A DNA stretch of 64,000 nucleotides, taken from Streptococcus oralis subsp. dentisani (GTDB lineage Bacteria > Bacillota > Bacilli > Lactobacillales > Streptococcaceae). Below the pieces are notes generated by a model. It ran no database searches. It had not been told where the DNA came from and saw nothing but the letters and a program-made list of their open reading frames with translations. Below are positions 40,689-49,766 of the stretch, in pieces. Numbering within the stretch: the stretch's first letter is position 1; each line of letters opens with the position of its first letter. The stretch spans positions 1,605,001 through 1,669,000 of the forward strand of contig NZ_CP034442.1 of assembly GCF_007475365.1 (NCBI RefSeq), written 5' to 3'. A program made the position numbers and the translations under genes.

Positions 40689-42506
40689 ATGCGTATTAAA
40701 TGGTTTTCCTTGATTAGGATTACAGGTTTACTTCTGGTGCTTCTGTACCACTTCTTTCAGACCATCTTTCCTGGAGGATTTTTCGGGGTAGATGTCTTTT
40801 TCACATTTTCGGGATTCTTGATTACCTCCCTCCTTTTAGAAGAGTTTGGAAAGAAAAGCCAGATTGATTTGCTGGGCTTTTTTAAGAGACGGTTTTACCG
40901 CATCGTGCCACCTGTGGTTCTGATGGTTCTGGTGACCATGCCTTTTACTTTCTTGGTTCGTCAAGACTATGTTGCTGGAATTGGCGGCCAGATTGCTGGA
41001 GTTTTTGGTTTTATGACCAACTTCTATGAGATGTTAACAGGGGGAAGTTATGAATCCCAGTTCATTCCGCATCTTTTTGTACATAATTGGAGCTTGGCCG
41101 TTGAGGTTCACTACTATATCCTTTGGGGCTTAGCGGTTTGGTTCTTATCCAAACGCTCAAAATCTAGTAGCCAATTGAGAGGGATGGTCTTTCTCCTTTC
41201 TGCGGGAGCTTTCATCATTAGCTTTTTCTCCATGTTTATTGGTAGTCTAATGGCTAGTTCCTATTCATCTGTCTACTTTTCAAGTCTAACCCATGTCTAT
41301 CCCTTCTTTTTAGGAAGCATTTTGGCGACGGTTGTGGGTGTTCGTCAGACGAGCGATTTAGTCAAGCAGTTTGATCGGACGTGGGATCTTCGTCAGAATC
41401 TACTGGTGTTCGCTGCAGGTCTCTTGGTATTGTTGCTCCTGACTTTCTTTGTCAAGTTCACCTACCTGTTTGCGTACTTATTTGGCTTCGTGTTTGCCAG
41501 CTTAGCGGCCGTGGTCATGATTTTTGCTGCGCGTGTCTTGCATGAGAAAACGCCTGAGATACAAGAACCTCATATAATCACATTTTTAGCGGATACCAGC
41601 TACGCGGTTTATCTCTTCCACTGGCCTTTTTATATTATCTTTTCTCAGTTGATGAGCAATCTGCCTGCTGTTATTCTGACAATCATCTTTTCTTATTTCT
41701 TCGCTATCCTATCCTTCTATATTATTGAGCCATTGATTGCCGGTAAATCCAATCCTTTAATACGGAAGATTAGTCTATTACCTCATATTAAACCAATTAG
41801 TGCTAGTGGTGTTGGCATTCTTACTTTGATTACCTTGATTATCATAACTGTGGCTCCCCAAGTTGGAGCTTTTGAGACAGACTTGATGGTCAATGGTTTC
41901 AAACAAGCCCAGACCAATATAGGACAAACAAAGACTCTTGCTGAGCAAGCAGAGGCTAGCCGACTTGGAATTTCTGAGGGAACAAGCCTGATAGGAGATT
42001 CGGTAGCCTTGCGTGCCAATACAGCCTTACAAGAGGCACTTCCTGAAGCAAATATCAATGCCCAAGTTAGTCGAACGACCAAGCAAGCCAATGACATCAT
42101 GCTCAATAACAGCCAGAACAAGGTACTTCTAAAAACAGTTGTCATTGCAACGGGTGTAAACGGACCAGAGGGTTATAAAGATGACTTAGATACGATCGTT
42201 AAAAATCTCCCCAAAGGTCACCATCTGATTCTGGTAACACCTTATGAAGGTGACAAGAGCAAGGAAACTTACAAATCAGTGGAGCAGTTTGCGGCTTATG
42301 CGCGGGAATTAGCTGAAAAGAATCCTTATGTGAGCATCGCTGACTGGAATAAGGTCGCTAAGGAGCACCCTGAAATCTGGGCTGGAACTGACCAAGTTCA
42401 CTTTGGAAATGATAGCAACATGATTGAAGAAGGTGCTAAACTTTACGCAGAGACGATTGCAGTTGCTGTTAAGGCTGCTCAAGAATTGCCTGTGAAATCA
42501 AAATAA
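40689..42506 (+). CDS. OatA-like acyltransferase (acyltransferase 3 plus SGNH domain)
   Basis: 605 residues. About ten membrane segments in residues 1-400 form an acyltransferase-3 domain (early RITGLLLVLLYHFF, GFFGVDVFFTFSGFLI). A C-terminal extracellular SGNH-hydrolase-like domain holds the GDS motif (SLIGDSVALRAN, ~residue 437) and a DQVHF Asp-x-x-His pair near 570. This two-domain form is typical of OatA, which O-acetylates peptidoglycan MurNAc and gives lysozyme resistance. Own terminator at 42511; monocistronic. Confidence 0.85.
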   Translation: MRIKWFSLIRITGLLLVLLYHFFQTIFPGGFFGVDVFFTFSGFLITSLLLEEFGKKSQIDLLGFFKRRFYRIVPPVVLMVLVTMPFTFLVRQDYVAGIGGQIAGVFGFMTNFYEMLTGGSYESQFIPHLFVHNWSLAVEVHYYILWGLAVWFLSKRSKSSSQLRGMVFLLSAGAFIISFFSMFIGSLMASSYSSVYFSSLTHVYPFFLGSILATVVGVRQTSDLVKQFDRTWDLRQNLLVFAAGLLVLLLLTFFVKFTYLFAYLFGFVFASLAAVVMIFAARVLHEKTPEIQEPHIITFLADTSYAVYLFHWPFYIIFSQLMSNLPAVILTIIFSYFFAILSFYIIEPLIAGKSNPLIRKISLLPHIKPISASGVGILTLITLIIITVAPQVGAFETDLMVNGFKQAQTNIGQTKTLAEQAEASRLGISEGTSLIGDSVALRANTALQEALPEANINAQVSRTTKQANDIMLNNSQNKVLLKTVVIATGVNGPEGYKDDLDTIVKNLPKGHHLILVTPYEGDKSKETYKSVEQFAAYARELAEKNPYVSIADWNKVAKEHPEIWAGTDQVHFGNDSNMIEEGAKLYAETIAVAVKAAQELPVKSK

Positions 42507-42510
42507 GGTC

Positions 42511-42537
42511 AAAGAGTTGGAGAAATCCAGCTCTTTT
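42511..42537 (+). terminator. Terminator after the acyltransferase gene
   Basis: AAAGAGTTGGA-GAAA-TCCAGCTCTTTT with one G-T pair. Confidence 0.75.
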
Positions 42538-42646
42538 AAAATATCTCTAGAAAATAGGTCTATACCATTTACAAATGAAAAAGAAAGGTTTATAATGTAA
42601 TTGACATAATAAATTCTAGAATCAATCTATCAAGGAGGTTATCATT

Positions 42647-43798
42647 ATGCCTAATTATATTAAAGCGGATCAGTTTTTCTACCCACACGGAGTTCGTCGT
42701 GGCGGTTACTTGGAACTTGTGGATGGCAAGTTTGGAAAGCATGTAGAACAGATTCCTGAAGGTGCTGATGTCATTGACTATACAGGCTACAGCATTGCAC
42801 CAGGACTTGTGGACACGCATATTCATGGATTTGGTGGTGTGGATGTCATGGATAATAACATCGAAGGAACACTTCATACCATGAGTGAAGGGCTCCTCAG
42901 CATGGGAGTAACGAGCTTCTTGCCAACTACTTTGACCTCTTCTTATGAGCAATTGCTCGCGGTAACAGAAAATATCGGTGCCCGTTACCAGGAAGCAAGT
43001 GGAGCCAAGATTCGTGGAATCTATTTTGAAGGGCCTTATTTCACAGAGAAATACAAGGGAGCTCAAAACCCTGCCTACATGAAAGATCCTCGTATGGATG
43101 AGTTCCGTGCTTGGCAAAAAGCAGCAAATGGCTTGCTTAATAAAATTGCCCTTGCGCCAGAACGTGATGGTGTAGAAGATTTCGTTCGTACGGTTACAGG
43201 TGAGGGAGTAACGGTTGCTCTTGGGCACTCAAATGCAACATTTGATGAAGCGAAAAAAGCGGTAGATGCTGGAGCAAGCGTTTGGGTACATGCCTACAAT
43301 GGGATGCGTGGGTTGACTCACCGTGAGCTCGGTATGGTTGGAGCCATGTATCAATTGCCACATACCTATGCAGAGTTGATCTGTGACGGTCATCACGTGG
43401 ATCCAAAAGCCTGCGAAATCCTTATCAAACAAAAAGGAACAGAAAATATTGCTCTCATCACAGACTGTATGACAGCTGGTGGCTTGGAAGACGGCGACTA
43501 CATGCTGGGAGAATTCCCGGTAGTGGTTGCCAATGGAACTGCTCGTCTCAAATCTACAGGTAACTTGGCAGGTTCTATCCTCAAACTCAAAGACGGTTTG
43601 AAGAATGTGGTCGAATGGGGCATTGCGAATCCGCATGAAGCAGTCGTGATGGCCAGCCTCAACCCAGCAAAATCTGTTCACATTGACGATGTCTGTGGTC
43701 AAATCCGTGAAGGCTATGACGCCGACTTTATCGTGCTAGATAAAGATTTGGAATTGGTAGCAACCTACCTAGATGGTGTGAAACGTTATCAAGCATAA
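42647..43798 (+). CDS. nagA: N-acetylglucosamine-6-phosphate deacetylase
   Basis: 383 residues. Removes acetate from GlcNAc-6-P, first step of amino-sugar use. Metal site and amidohydrolase motifs: GLVDTHIHGFGGVDVMD (about residue 52), FEGPYF (~127), LGHSNATFDEA (~192), DGHHV and the catalytic Asp in LITDCMTAGG (~275). AAGGAGG site. Monocistronic, with a strong terminator. Confidence 0.95.
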   Translation: MPNYIKADQFFYPHGVRRGGYLELVDGKFGKHVEQIPEGADVIDYTGYSIAPGLVDTHIHGFGGVDVMDNNIEGTLHTMSEGLLSMGVTSFLPTTLTSSYEQLLAVTENIGARYQEASGAKIRGIYFEGPYFTEKYKGAQNPAYMKDPRMDEFRAWQKAANGLLNKIALAPERDGVEDFVRTVTGEGVTVALGHSNATFDEAKKAVDAGASVWVHAYNGMRGLTHRELGMVGAMYQLPHTYAELICDGHHVDPKACEILIKQKGTENIALITDCMTAGGLEDGDYMLGEFPVVVANGTARLKSTGNLAGSILKLKDGLKNVVEWGIANPHEAVVMASLNPAKSVHIDDVCGQIREGYDADFIVLDKDLELVATYLDGVKRYQA

Positions 43799-43800
43799 TA

Positions 43801-43837
43801 AAAAGCAGAGGCTGTGATGACTCAGCCTTTGCTTTTC
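43801..43837 (+). terminator. Terminator after nagA
   Basis: AAAAGCAGAGGCTG pairs with CAGCCTTTGCTTTT, followed by CTATTC. Confidence 0.75.
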
Positions 43838-43946
43838 TATTCAGAGGTATCTTCAGAAAGCTAGAGGATTGTTCTATAATGAAGCAAAATCCTTTCATTG
43901 TTCTAGAAAATTCGTTATAATATACGGTACAAAGGAAGTAGTGAAA

Positions 43947-44312
43947 ATGTATCGTGTTATAGAAATGTATGGGGACTTTGAACCGTGGTGGTTCATAGAA
44001 GGTTGGGAAAAAGATGTCATTATGAGTCGCTCTTTTAACAAGTACTATGATGCTCTAAAATATTATAAATCATGCTGGTTTGAGCTGGAAAAGAAGAATC
44101 CTCTTTATAAGAGTCGGAGCGATTTGATGACTATTTTTTGGGATCCTGCAGACCAACGTTGGTGTGATGAGTGTGATGAGTATTTGCAGCAGTATCATTC
44201 TTTGGCTCTTTTACAGGATGGGCAAGTCATCCCCGATGAAAAGCTACGTCCAGGCTATGAAAAACAAACAGGTCAAGAAAAACACCGTTCTTGCCGTATG
44301 AAATGGAGATAA
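43947..44312 (+). CDS. DUF1033 family protein
   Basis: 121 residues, cytoplasmic, Trp- and Tyr-rich (MYGDFEPWWFIEGWEKD, QRWCDECDEYLQQYHSL). DUF1033 is conserved directly upstream of the comG/cgl operon in streptococci; the function is unknown. ATG 43947 is chosen for its spacing to AAAGGAAG; longer in-frame starts would cover the TATAAT at about 43911-43916. Confidence 0.8.
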   Translation: MYRVIEMYGDFEPWWFIEGWEKDVIMSRSFNKYYDALKYYKSCWFELEKKNPLYKSRSDLMTIFWDPADQRWCDECDEYLQQYHSLALLQDGQVIPDEKLRPGYEKQTGQEKHRSCRMKWR

Positions 44313-44314
44313 AA

Positions 44315-44342
44315 AAAGTAACTTTTTAAGTTGCTTTTTTTA
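44315..44342 (+). terminator. Terminator between the DUF1033 gene and comGA
   Basis: AAGTAACTT-TTT-AAGTTGCTT with one G-T pair and a T-run; isolates the competence operon. Confidence 0.7.
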
Positions 44343-44348
44343 TTTTTT

Positions 44349-44356
44349 TGCGAATA
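44349..44356 (+). promoter_or_regulatory. SigX com-box of the comG operon
   Basis: TGCGAATA after a T-run, one mismatch to the late-competence box TACGAATA. Lies 20 bp before the comGA start, so the operon should be switched on by the alternative sigma factor ComX during competence. Confidence 0.85.
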
Positions 44357-44375
44357 GTTAGATAAGGAGGGCGGT

Positions 44376-45317
44376 ATGGTACAAGAAATTGCACAGAAAA
44401 TTATTGCTACTGCGAAAGAAAAGAAGGCTCAGGATATCTATTTTATTCCCAAGGAAAAATCCTATGAGCTTCACATGCGGGTTGGAGACGAACGGTGTCT
44501 AGTTGACTCCTATGAGTTTGATGTTTTAGCTGCTGTGATTAGTCATTTTAAGTTTGTAGCGGGTATGAATGTAGGGGAGAAGAGACGTAGTCAGCTGGGC
44601 TCTTGCGACTATCAGCATGGGGAGAAGGTGTCTTCTCTGCGTTTGTCTACCGTAGGAGATTATCGGGGACATGAGAGTTTGGTTATTCGTTTGTTGCACG
44701 ATGAGGAGCAGGAACTGCATTTCTGGTTTCAGGATATGAACGAACTGGGTGAGCAGTACCGGCAACGGGGCCTCTACCTTTTTGCAGGTCCAGTCGGAAG
44801 CGGTAAGACGACTCTGATGCACGAATTAGCTAAGTCTCTCTTTAAGGGGCAGCAGGTTATGTCCATCGAAGATCCAGTAGAAATCAAGCAGGAAGACATG
44901 CTCCAGTTGCAGTTGAATGAGACGATCGGATTGACCTATGAAAATCTGATCAAACTGTCTCTCCGACATCGTCCAGATCTCTTGATTATCGGAGAAATTC
45001 GGGACAGTGAGACGGCGCGTGCAGTTGTCAGAGCCAGTTTGACAGGTGCGACAGTTTTTTCAACCATTCATGCCAAGAGTATCCGAGGTGTTTATGAACG
45101 CCTTCTGGAGTTGGGTGTGACGGAGGAGGAACTAGCAGTTGTCCTGCAAGGCGTCTGTTACCAGAGATTAATCGGGGGAGGAGGAATCATTGACTTTGCA
45201 AACCAAGACTATCAAGAACACCAGCCAACTAGCTGGAATGCGCAAATTGATCAGCTTCTTAAAGATGGACATATCACAAGTCTTCAGGCTGAAACGGAAA
45301 AAATTAGCTACAGCTAA
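44376..45317 (+). CDS. comGA: Competence pilus ATPase ComGA
   Basis: 313 residues, the traffic ATPase of the DNA-uptake pseudopilus. Walker A in FAGPVGSGKTTLMHEL (about residue 137-152), Asp box SIEDPVEIK, Walker B LLIIGEIRDSETARA and His box STIHAKS. Starts right after the com-box. Its end overlaps comGB by 53 nt. Confidence 0.95.
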   Translation: MVQEIAQKIIATAKEKKAQDIYFIPKEKSYELHMRVGDERCLVDSYEFDVLAAVISHFKFVAGMNVGEKRRSQLGSCDYQHGEKVSSLRLSTVGDYRGHESLVIRLLHDEEQELHFWFQDMNELGEQYRQRGLYLFAGPVGSGKTTLMHELAKSLFKGQQVMSIEDPVEIKQEDMLQLQLNETIGLTYENLIKLSLRHRPDLLIIGEIRDSETARAVVRASLTGATVFSTIHAKSIRGVYERLLELGVTEEELAVVLQGVCYQRLIGGGGIIDFANQDYQEHQPTSWNAQIDQLLKDGHITSLQAETEKISYS

Positions 45318-46281
45318 GCAGAAGAAAATCATCACCCTGTTTAACAATCTCTTCTCCAGTGGTTTTCATTTGGTGGAAATCATTTCTTTCTTGGGCAGAA
45401 GTGCCTTGCTAGAAAAGGACTATGTGACCCAGATGCACCAAGGCTTGTCCCAGGGGAAATCCTTTTCAGAAATGATGGACAGCTTGGGTTTTTCAAGTGC
45501 CATTGTGACCCAATTATCCCTAGCTGAAGTTCACGGGAATCTTCACCTGAGTTTGGGAAAGATAGAAGAGTATCTAGACAATCTGGCCAAGGTCAAGAAA
45601 AAGTTAATCGAAGTGGCGACCTATCCTTTGATTTTGCTGGGATTTCTCCTGCTAATCATGATGGGGTTGAGAAACTATTTGCTCCCCCAACTGGACAGTA
45701 GCAATATCGCCACCAAAATCATCGGCAATCTGCCACAAATATTTCTGGGACTAGTGTTGGTTTGCTCTCTATCTTTACTTTTAGCCCTCACTTTTTACAA
45801 AAGAAGTTCCAAGATGCGGGTATTCTCGATGTTAGCACGGATTCCCTTTCTTGGAATCTTTGTCCAGACCTATCTGACGGCCTATTACGCGCGTGAATGG
45901 GGCAATATGATTTCACAGGGAATGGAGCTGACGCAGATTTTTCAGATCATGCAGGAACAAGGTTCTCAGCTCTTTAAAGAAATCGGTCAAGATCTGGCTC
46001 AAGTCCTGCAAAATGGTCGCGAATTTTCTCAAACCATAGCGACCTATCCTTTCTTTAAGAAGGAGTTGAGTCTCATCATCGAGTATGGGGAAGTCAAGTC
46101 CAAGCTGGGGAGTGAGTTGGAAATCTATGCTGAGAAAACTTGGGAAGCCTTTTTTACCCGAGTCAATCGCACCATGAATTTGGTGCAGCCACTGGTCTTT
46201 ATCTTTGTGGCCCTGATTATCGTTTTACTTTATGCGGCAATGCTTATGCCCATGTATCAAAATATGGAGGTAAATTTTTAA
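45265..46281 (+). CDS. comGB: Competence pilus membrane platform ComGB
   Basis: 338 residues, T2SS-F family platform with three membrane segments (LILLGFLLLIMMGL, FLGLVLVCSLSLLLALTFY, LVFIFVALIIVLLYAAML). Start at MDISQVFRLKRKK gives the length usual for pneumococcal CglB; an in-frame extension to 45190 exists inside comGA but has no ribosome binding site. Confidence 0.92.
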   Translation: MDISQVFRLKRKKLATAKQKKIITLFNNLFSSGFHLVEIISFLGRSALLEKDYVTQMHQGLSQGKSFSEMMDSLGFSSAIVTQLSLAEVHGNLHLSLGKIEEYLDNLAKVKKKLIEVATYPLILLGFLLLIMMGLRNYLLPQLDSSNIATKIIGNLPQIFLGLVLVCSLSLLLALTFYKRSSKMRVFSMLARIPFLGIFVQTYLTAYYAREWGNMISQGMELTQIFQIMQEQGSQLFKEIGQDLAQVLQNGREFSQTIATYPFFKKELSLIIEYGEVKSKLGSELEIYAEKTWEAFFTRVNRTMNLVQPLVFIFVALIIVLLYAAMLMPMYQNMEVNF

Positions 46282-46282
46282 A

Positions 46283-46606
46283 ATGAAAAAACTTATGACA
46301 AATTTGAAAAAAGCCAAGGCGAAAGCCTTTACTCTCGTGGAAATGTTGGTGGTCCTTTTAATCATTAGCGTACTTCTCTTGCTCTTTGTGCCTAATTTGA
46401 CCAAACAAAAGGATGCAGTGAATGACAAAGGAAAAGCTGCTGTTGTTAAGGTGGTGGAAAGTCAGGCAGAACTCTATAGTCTGGACAAGAATGAAGATGC
46501 TAGCCTAAGCAAATTACAGGCAGACGGTCGCATCACAGCAGAGCAAGCCAAGGCTTATAAAGAATACCATGCAAAACAAAAAACAAGTCAAACTGTTGCG
46601 GATTAA
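46283..46606 (+). CDS. comGC: Major pseudopilin ComGC
   Basis: 107 residues. Short basic leader followed by AKA-FTLVEMLVVLLII, the prepilin peptidase site (cut before Phe) and N-methylation helix. The main pilus subunit of the DNA uptake machine. Confidence 0.95.
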   Translation: MKKLMTNLKKAKAKAFTLVEMLVVLLIISVLLLLFVPNLTKQKDAVNDKGKAAVVKVVESQAELYSLDKNEDASLSKLQADGRITAEQAKAYKEYHAKQKTSQTVAD

Positions 46607-47003
46607 GGCCTTTACCATGTTAGAAAGTCTCTTGGTTTTGGGGCTTGTGAGTATCATTGCCTTGGGCTTGTCCGGCTCAGTTCAGTCCAGTTTTGCAGCG
46701 GTAGAGGAGCAGATTTTCTTTATGGAATTTGAAGAACTCTATCGGGAAACTCAAAAACGCAGTCTAGCCAGTCAGCAAAAGACCAGCTTGAACTTAGATG
46801 GGCAGACAATCAACAATGGTAGTCAGAAGTTGACTGTTCCCAAAGGGATTCAGGCACCATCTGGACAAACGATTCATTTTGACCGAGCTGGGGGCAATTC
46901 CTCTCTAGCTAAGGTTGAATTTCAGACTAGCAAAGGAGCGATTCGTTACCAATTATATCTAGGAAATGGAAAAATTAAACGCATTAAGGAAACTAAAAAT
47001 TAA
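46569..47003 (+). CDS. comGD: Minor pseudopilin ComGD
   Basis: 144 residues; IKA-FTMLESLLVLGLVSII is the prepilin site. Overlaps comGC by 38 nt and comGE by 38 nt. Confidence 0.92.
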   Translation: MQNKKQVKLLRIKAFTMLESLLVLGLVSIIALGLSGSVQSSFAAVEEQIFFMEFEELYRETQKRSLASQQKTSLNLDGQTINNGSQKLTVPKGIQAPSGQTIHFDRAGGNSSLAKVEFQTSKGAIRYQLYLGNGKIKRIKETKN

Positions 47004-47268
47004 GGCAGTGATCTTACTAGAAGCAGTAGTAGCGCTAGCCATATTTGCCAGTATTGCAACCCTCCTCTTGGGACAAATTCAGAAAAATAGACAAGAAGAG
47101 GCAGAAATCTTGCAAAAAGAGGAAGTCTTACGTGTGGCTAAGATGGCTCTGCAAACAGGTCAAAATCAGGTAAAGGTAAATGGAGTGGAGATTCAGGTGT
47201 ATTCTAATGAAAAAGGATTGGAGGTCTACTATGGTTCAGAGAAATTGCTCGACCTTAAAGAGCGGTAA
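46966..47268 (+). CDS. comGE: Minor pseudopilin ComGE
   Basis: 100 residues; [19 protein letters not shown] is the prepilin-like segment with Glu at +5. Thought to prime pilus assembly with the other minor pseudopilins. Overlaps both neighbours. Confidence 0.9.
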   Translation: MEKLNALRKLKIKAVILLEAVVALAIFASIATLLLGQIQKNRQEEAEILQKEEVLRVAKMALQTGQNQVKVNGVEIQVYSNEKGLEVYYGSEKLLDLKER

Positions 47269-47692
47269 GGTAAGAGCATTCACTCTTTTAGAATCTCTGG
47301 TTGCCCTTATCGTCATTAGCGGTAGCTTGCTCCTCTTTCAAGCCATGAGTCAGCTCCTCATTTCAGAAGTTCGTTACCAGCAACAAAGCGAGCAAAAGGA
47401 GTGGCTCTTGTTTGTGGAACAGCTGGAGGCGGAGTTAGAGCGTTCGCAGTTCGAAAAGGTGGAAGGCAATCGTATTTATATGAAGCAGGATGGCAAGGAA
47501 ATTGCGGTAGGCAAGTCTAAATTAGATGATTTTCGGAAGACCGATAGCAGTGGCCGGGGCTATCAGCCTATGGTTTATGGATTGAAATCAGCACAAATCA
47601 CAGAGGAAAATCACTTGGTTCGCTTTCATTTCCAATTTCAAAAGGGCTTAGAAAGGGAGTTCATCTATCGTGTGGAAAAAGCAAAAAGTTAA
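47231..47692 (+). CDS. comGF: Minor pseudopilin ComGF
   Basis: 153 residues from ATG 47231, which has GGAGG 6 nt upstream; [19 protein letters not shown] is the prepilin segment. A longer in-frame start at 47180 would add an atypical basic leader. Confidence 0.9.
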   Translation: MVQRNCSTLKSGKVRAFTLLESLVALIVISGSLLLFQAMSQLLISEVRYQQQSEQKEWLLFVEQLEAELERSQFEKVEGNRIYMKQDGKEIAVGKSKLDDFRKTDSSGRGYQPMVYGLKSAQITEENHLVRFHFQFQKGLEREFIYRVEKAKS

Positions 47693-48083
47693 GGCAGGCG
47701 TTCTCTTATATGCAGTCACCATGGCAGCTATCTTTAGTCTTTTGTTGCAGTTTTATTTGAATCGGCAAGTAGCCCATCGCAAAGACTTTGCCCTAAACAA
47801 AGAAAAGTTGGCCGCTTTTGCTATGGCCAAGCGAAGTAAAGATAAGGTTGAGCAAGAAAGTGGGGAACGAGTCTTCAACTTAGGAAAAGTCAGGTATCAA
47901 AATACGAAAACAGGTTTTGCAACAAGTGTTCGTATGAATAAGGGCAACTATGAATTTCTCTTTCCTCCGATGAAAACCCAAGAGAAGAAAACAGCTAAAA
48001 AGGAAGAGGTAGCGACTGATTCAAGCCAAGAACCAAATCAGAAAAAAACAGAAAATAAGGCAGATAAGAAAGACAATTCCTAG
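47670..48083 (+). CDS. comGG: Competence pseudopilus protein ComGG
   Basis: 137 residues; short leader then [22 protein letters not shown], the divergent prepilin-like helix usual for ComGG, and a very lysine/glutamate-rich tail ([27 protein letters not shown]). Last comG gene; overlaps comGF by 23 nt. Confidence 0.9.
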   Translation: MWKKQKVKAGVLLYAVTMAAIFSLLLQFYLNRQVAHRKDFALNKEKLAAFAMAKRSKDKVEQESGERVFNLGKVRYQNTKTGFATSVRMNKGNYEFLFPPMKTQEKKTAKKEEVATDSSQEPNQKKTENKADKKDNS

Positions 48084-48100
48084 TCAATTCAACTACTTTG

Positions 48101-48115
48101 TGTTAAACTAAAAGC
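48101..48115 (+). promoter_or_regulatory. Leaderless promoter of the first methyltransferase gene
   Basis: TGTTAAACT (extended -10) then AAAAGC, then ATG at 48116. No ribosome binding site. Confidence 0.5.
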
Positions 48116-48706
48116 ATGAAACATGATTTTAATCACAAAGCAGAAACCTTTGATTCGCCCAAAAACATCTTTCTTGCAAACTTGGTTTGTCAAGCAGTTG
48201 AAAAACAGATTGATCTTTTATCAGACAAGGAAATACTGGATTTTGGTGGTGGGACGGGGCTATTAGCCTTGCCCCTAGCCAAGCAGGCCAAGTCGGTTAC
48301 CATTGTAGACATCTCGGAGAAAATGCTGGAGCAAGCCCGTTTGAAAACATATCAGCAAGAAATCAGGAATCTTCAACTCTTGGAGCAGGATTTACTGGTG
48401 AATCCTTTGGAGCAACAATTTGATCTGATTGTTGTCAGTCGGGTTCTTCATCATATGCCTAATCTAGATGCGACTCTTGCCATGTTTCACCATCACCTTA
48501 GGGAGAATGGACAGGTCCTCATTGCCGATTTTGTCAAGACAGATACCAACCACCATGGTTTTGATTTAGCTGAACTGGAAACTAAGCTCGCCCAGTTTGG
48601 TTTTTCAAGCATAGACAGTCAGATTCTCTATAGTGCTGAAGGTCTTTTCCTAGGAAATTACGCAGAGCTCTTTTTAACTGTAGCCCAAAAATCACTCGCT
48701 GACTAA
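48116..48706 (+). CDS. Class I SAM-dependent methyltransferase
   Basis: 196 residues. Motif I EILDFGGGTGLLALPL (about residue 40-55), acidic loop VTIVDISEKMLEQA, motif post-I and FDLIVVSRVLHHM. UbiE/ArsM-like small-molecule methyltransferase fold; substrate unknown. Sits just after comGG but has its own predicted leaderless promoter. Confidence 0.8.
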   Translation: MKHDFNHKAETFDSPKNIFLANLVCQAVEKQIDLLSDKEILDFGGGTGLLALPLAKQAKSVTIVDISEKMLEQARLKTYQQEIRNLQLLEQDLLVNPLEQQFDLIVVSRVLHHMPNLDATLAMFHHHLRENGQVLIADFVKTDTNHHGFDLAELETKLAQFGFSSIDSQILYSAEGLFLGNYAELFLTVAQKSLAD

Positions 48707-48748
48707 AGCAGTGATTTTTTTCTTCAGATGGAAAAAATAGGGGAATTT

Positions 48749-48763
48749 TGATAAAATAGGGAT
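48749..48763 (+). promoter_or_regulatory. Leaderless promoter of the second methyltransferase gene
   Basis: TGATAAAAT (extended -10, 48749-48757) then AGGGAT and ATG at 48764; TGGAAA 17 nt upstream as -35. The AGGG is too close to the ATG to act as a normal Shine-Dalgarno. Confidence 0.55.
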
Positions 48764-49717
48764 ATGGATTTTGAAAAAATAGAACAAGCTTATACGTATT
48801 TATTAGAAAATGTCCAAGTCATCCAAAGTGATCTGGTGACCAACTTTTATGATGCCTTGGTGGAGCAAAATAGTATCTACCTAGATGGTGAGACCGAGCT
48901 AGAACAGGTCAAAGAGAACAATCAAGCCCTCAAGCACTTAGCACTTCGCAAGGAAGAGTGGCTCAAGACCTACCAGTTTCTCTTGATGAAGGCAGGACAA
49001 ACGGAGCCTTTACAGGCCAATCACCAGTTTACACCGGATGCCATTGCCCTCCTCTTGGTACTTGTTGTGGAAGAATTGCTTGATCAAGAGGAAATTAGTA
49101 TCCTCGAAATAGGTTCTGGTATGGGAATTTTGGGGGCTACTTTCTTGACTTCTCTTGCTAAAAAAGTGGATTACTTGGGAATCGAAGTGGATGACTTGCT
49201 GATTGATTTGGCAGCTAGTATGGCAGATGTGATCGGTTTACAGGCTGGTTTTGTCCAAGGAGATGCCGTTCGTCCGCAAATGCTTAAAGAAAGTGACGTG
49301 GTCATCAGCGACTTGCCTGTTGGCTATTACCCAGACGATGCCATCGCTTCACGCTATCAAGTGGCTTCTAGTCAAGAGCATACCTATGCCCACCATTTGC
49401 TGATGGAGCAAGGGATCAAGTACCTTAAGTCAAATGGCTATGCTATTTTTCTAGCTCCGAGTGATTTATTGACCAGCCCTCAAAGTGACTTATTAAAAGG
49501 GTGGCTCAAAGATGAAGTGAGTCTGGCTGCTATCATCGCTCTGCCAGAGGATATTTTCTCAATCGCAAGCCAAGCTAAAAGTATTTTTGTCTTACAGAAG
49601 AAAAGAGACAAGGAAATAGAACCATTTGTCTATCCTTTGACCAGTCTGCAAGATCCAGCTGCATTAATGAAATTCAAAGAAAATTTTCAAAAATGGAGTC
49701 AAGGTACTGAAAATTAA
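48764..49717 (+). CDS. N6-adenine methyltransferase-like protein (YtxK/ComGH-type)
   Basis: 317 residues. Helical N-terminal domain (~1-95), then a Rossmann methyltransferase: ISILEIGSGMGILGATFL (motif I), LGIEVDDLLI, and the catalytic-position motif ISDLPVGYYP, where Asn-Pro-Pro-Tyr of DNA methylases is replaced by Asp-Leu-Pro-Val. Conserved between comGG and ackA in streptococci and sometimes called ComGH/YtxK; activity on DNA is doubtful because of the altered motif. Confidence 0.75.
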   Translation: MDFEKIEQAYTYLLENVQVIQSDLVTNFYDALVEQNSIYLDGETELEQVKENNQALKHLALRKEEWLKTYQFLLMKAGQTEPLQANHQFTPDAIALLLVLVVEELLDQEEISILEIGSGMGILGATFLTSLAKKVDYLGIEVDDLLIDLAASMADVIGLQAGFVQGDAVRPQMLKESDVVISDLPVGYYPDDAIASRYQVASSQEHTYAHHLLMEQGIKYLKSNGYAIFLAPSDLLTSPQSDLLKGWLKDEVSLAAIIALPEDIFSIASQAKSIFVLQKKRDKEIEPFVYPLTSLQDPAALMKFKENFQKWSQGTEN

Positions 49718-49726
49718 GCAAAAATT

Positions 49727-49752
49727 TGTTATAATGGATGAAAACGCTTAAA
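49727..49752 (+). promoter_or_regulatory. ackA promoter with overlapping cre-like site
   Basis: TGTTATAAT (49728-49735) is an extended -10. ATGAAAACGCTTAAA (49738-49752) matches the streptococcal CcpA site WTGNAANCGNWNNCW at all but one position and covers the expected start point. Confidence 0.55.
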
Positions 49753-49766
49753 AGGGGTATTATCTT

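Noticed and set aside
45190-45264. Longer comGB start inside comGA
   Set aside because: No ribosome binding site, and it would add 25 residues not present in the usual 338-residue protein.
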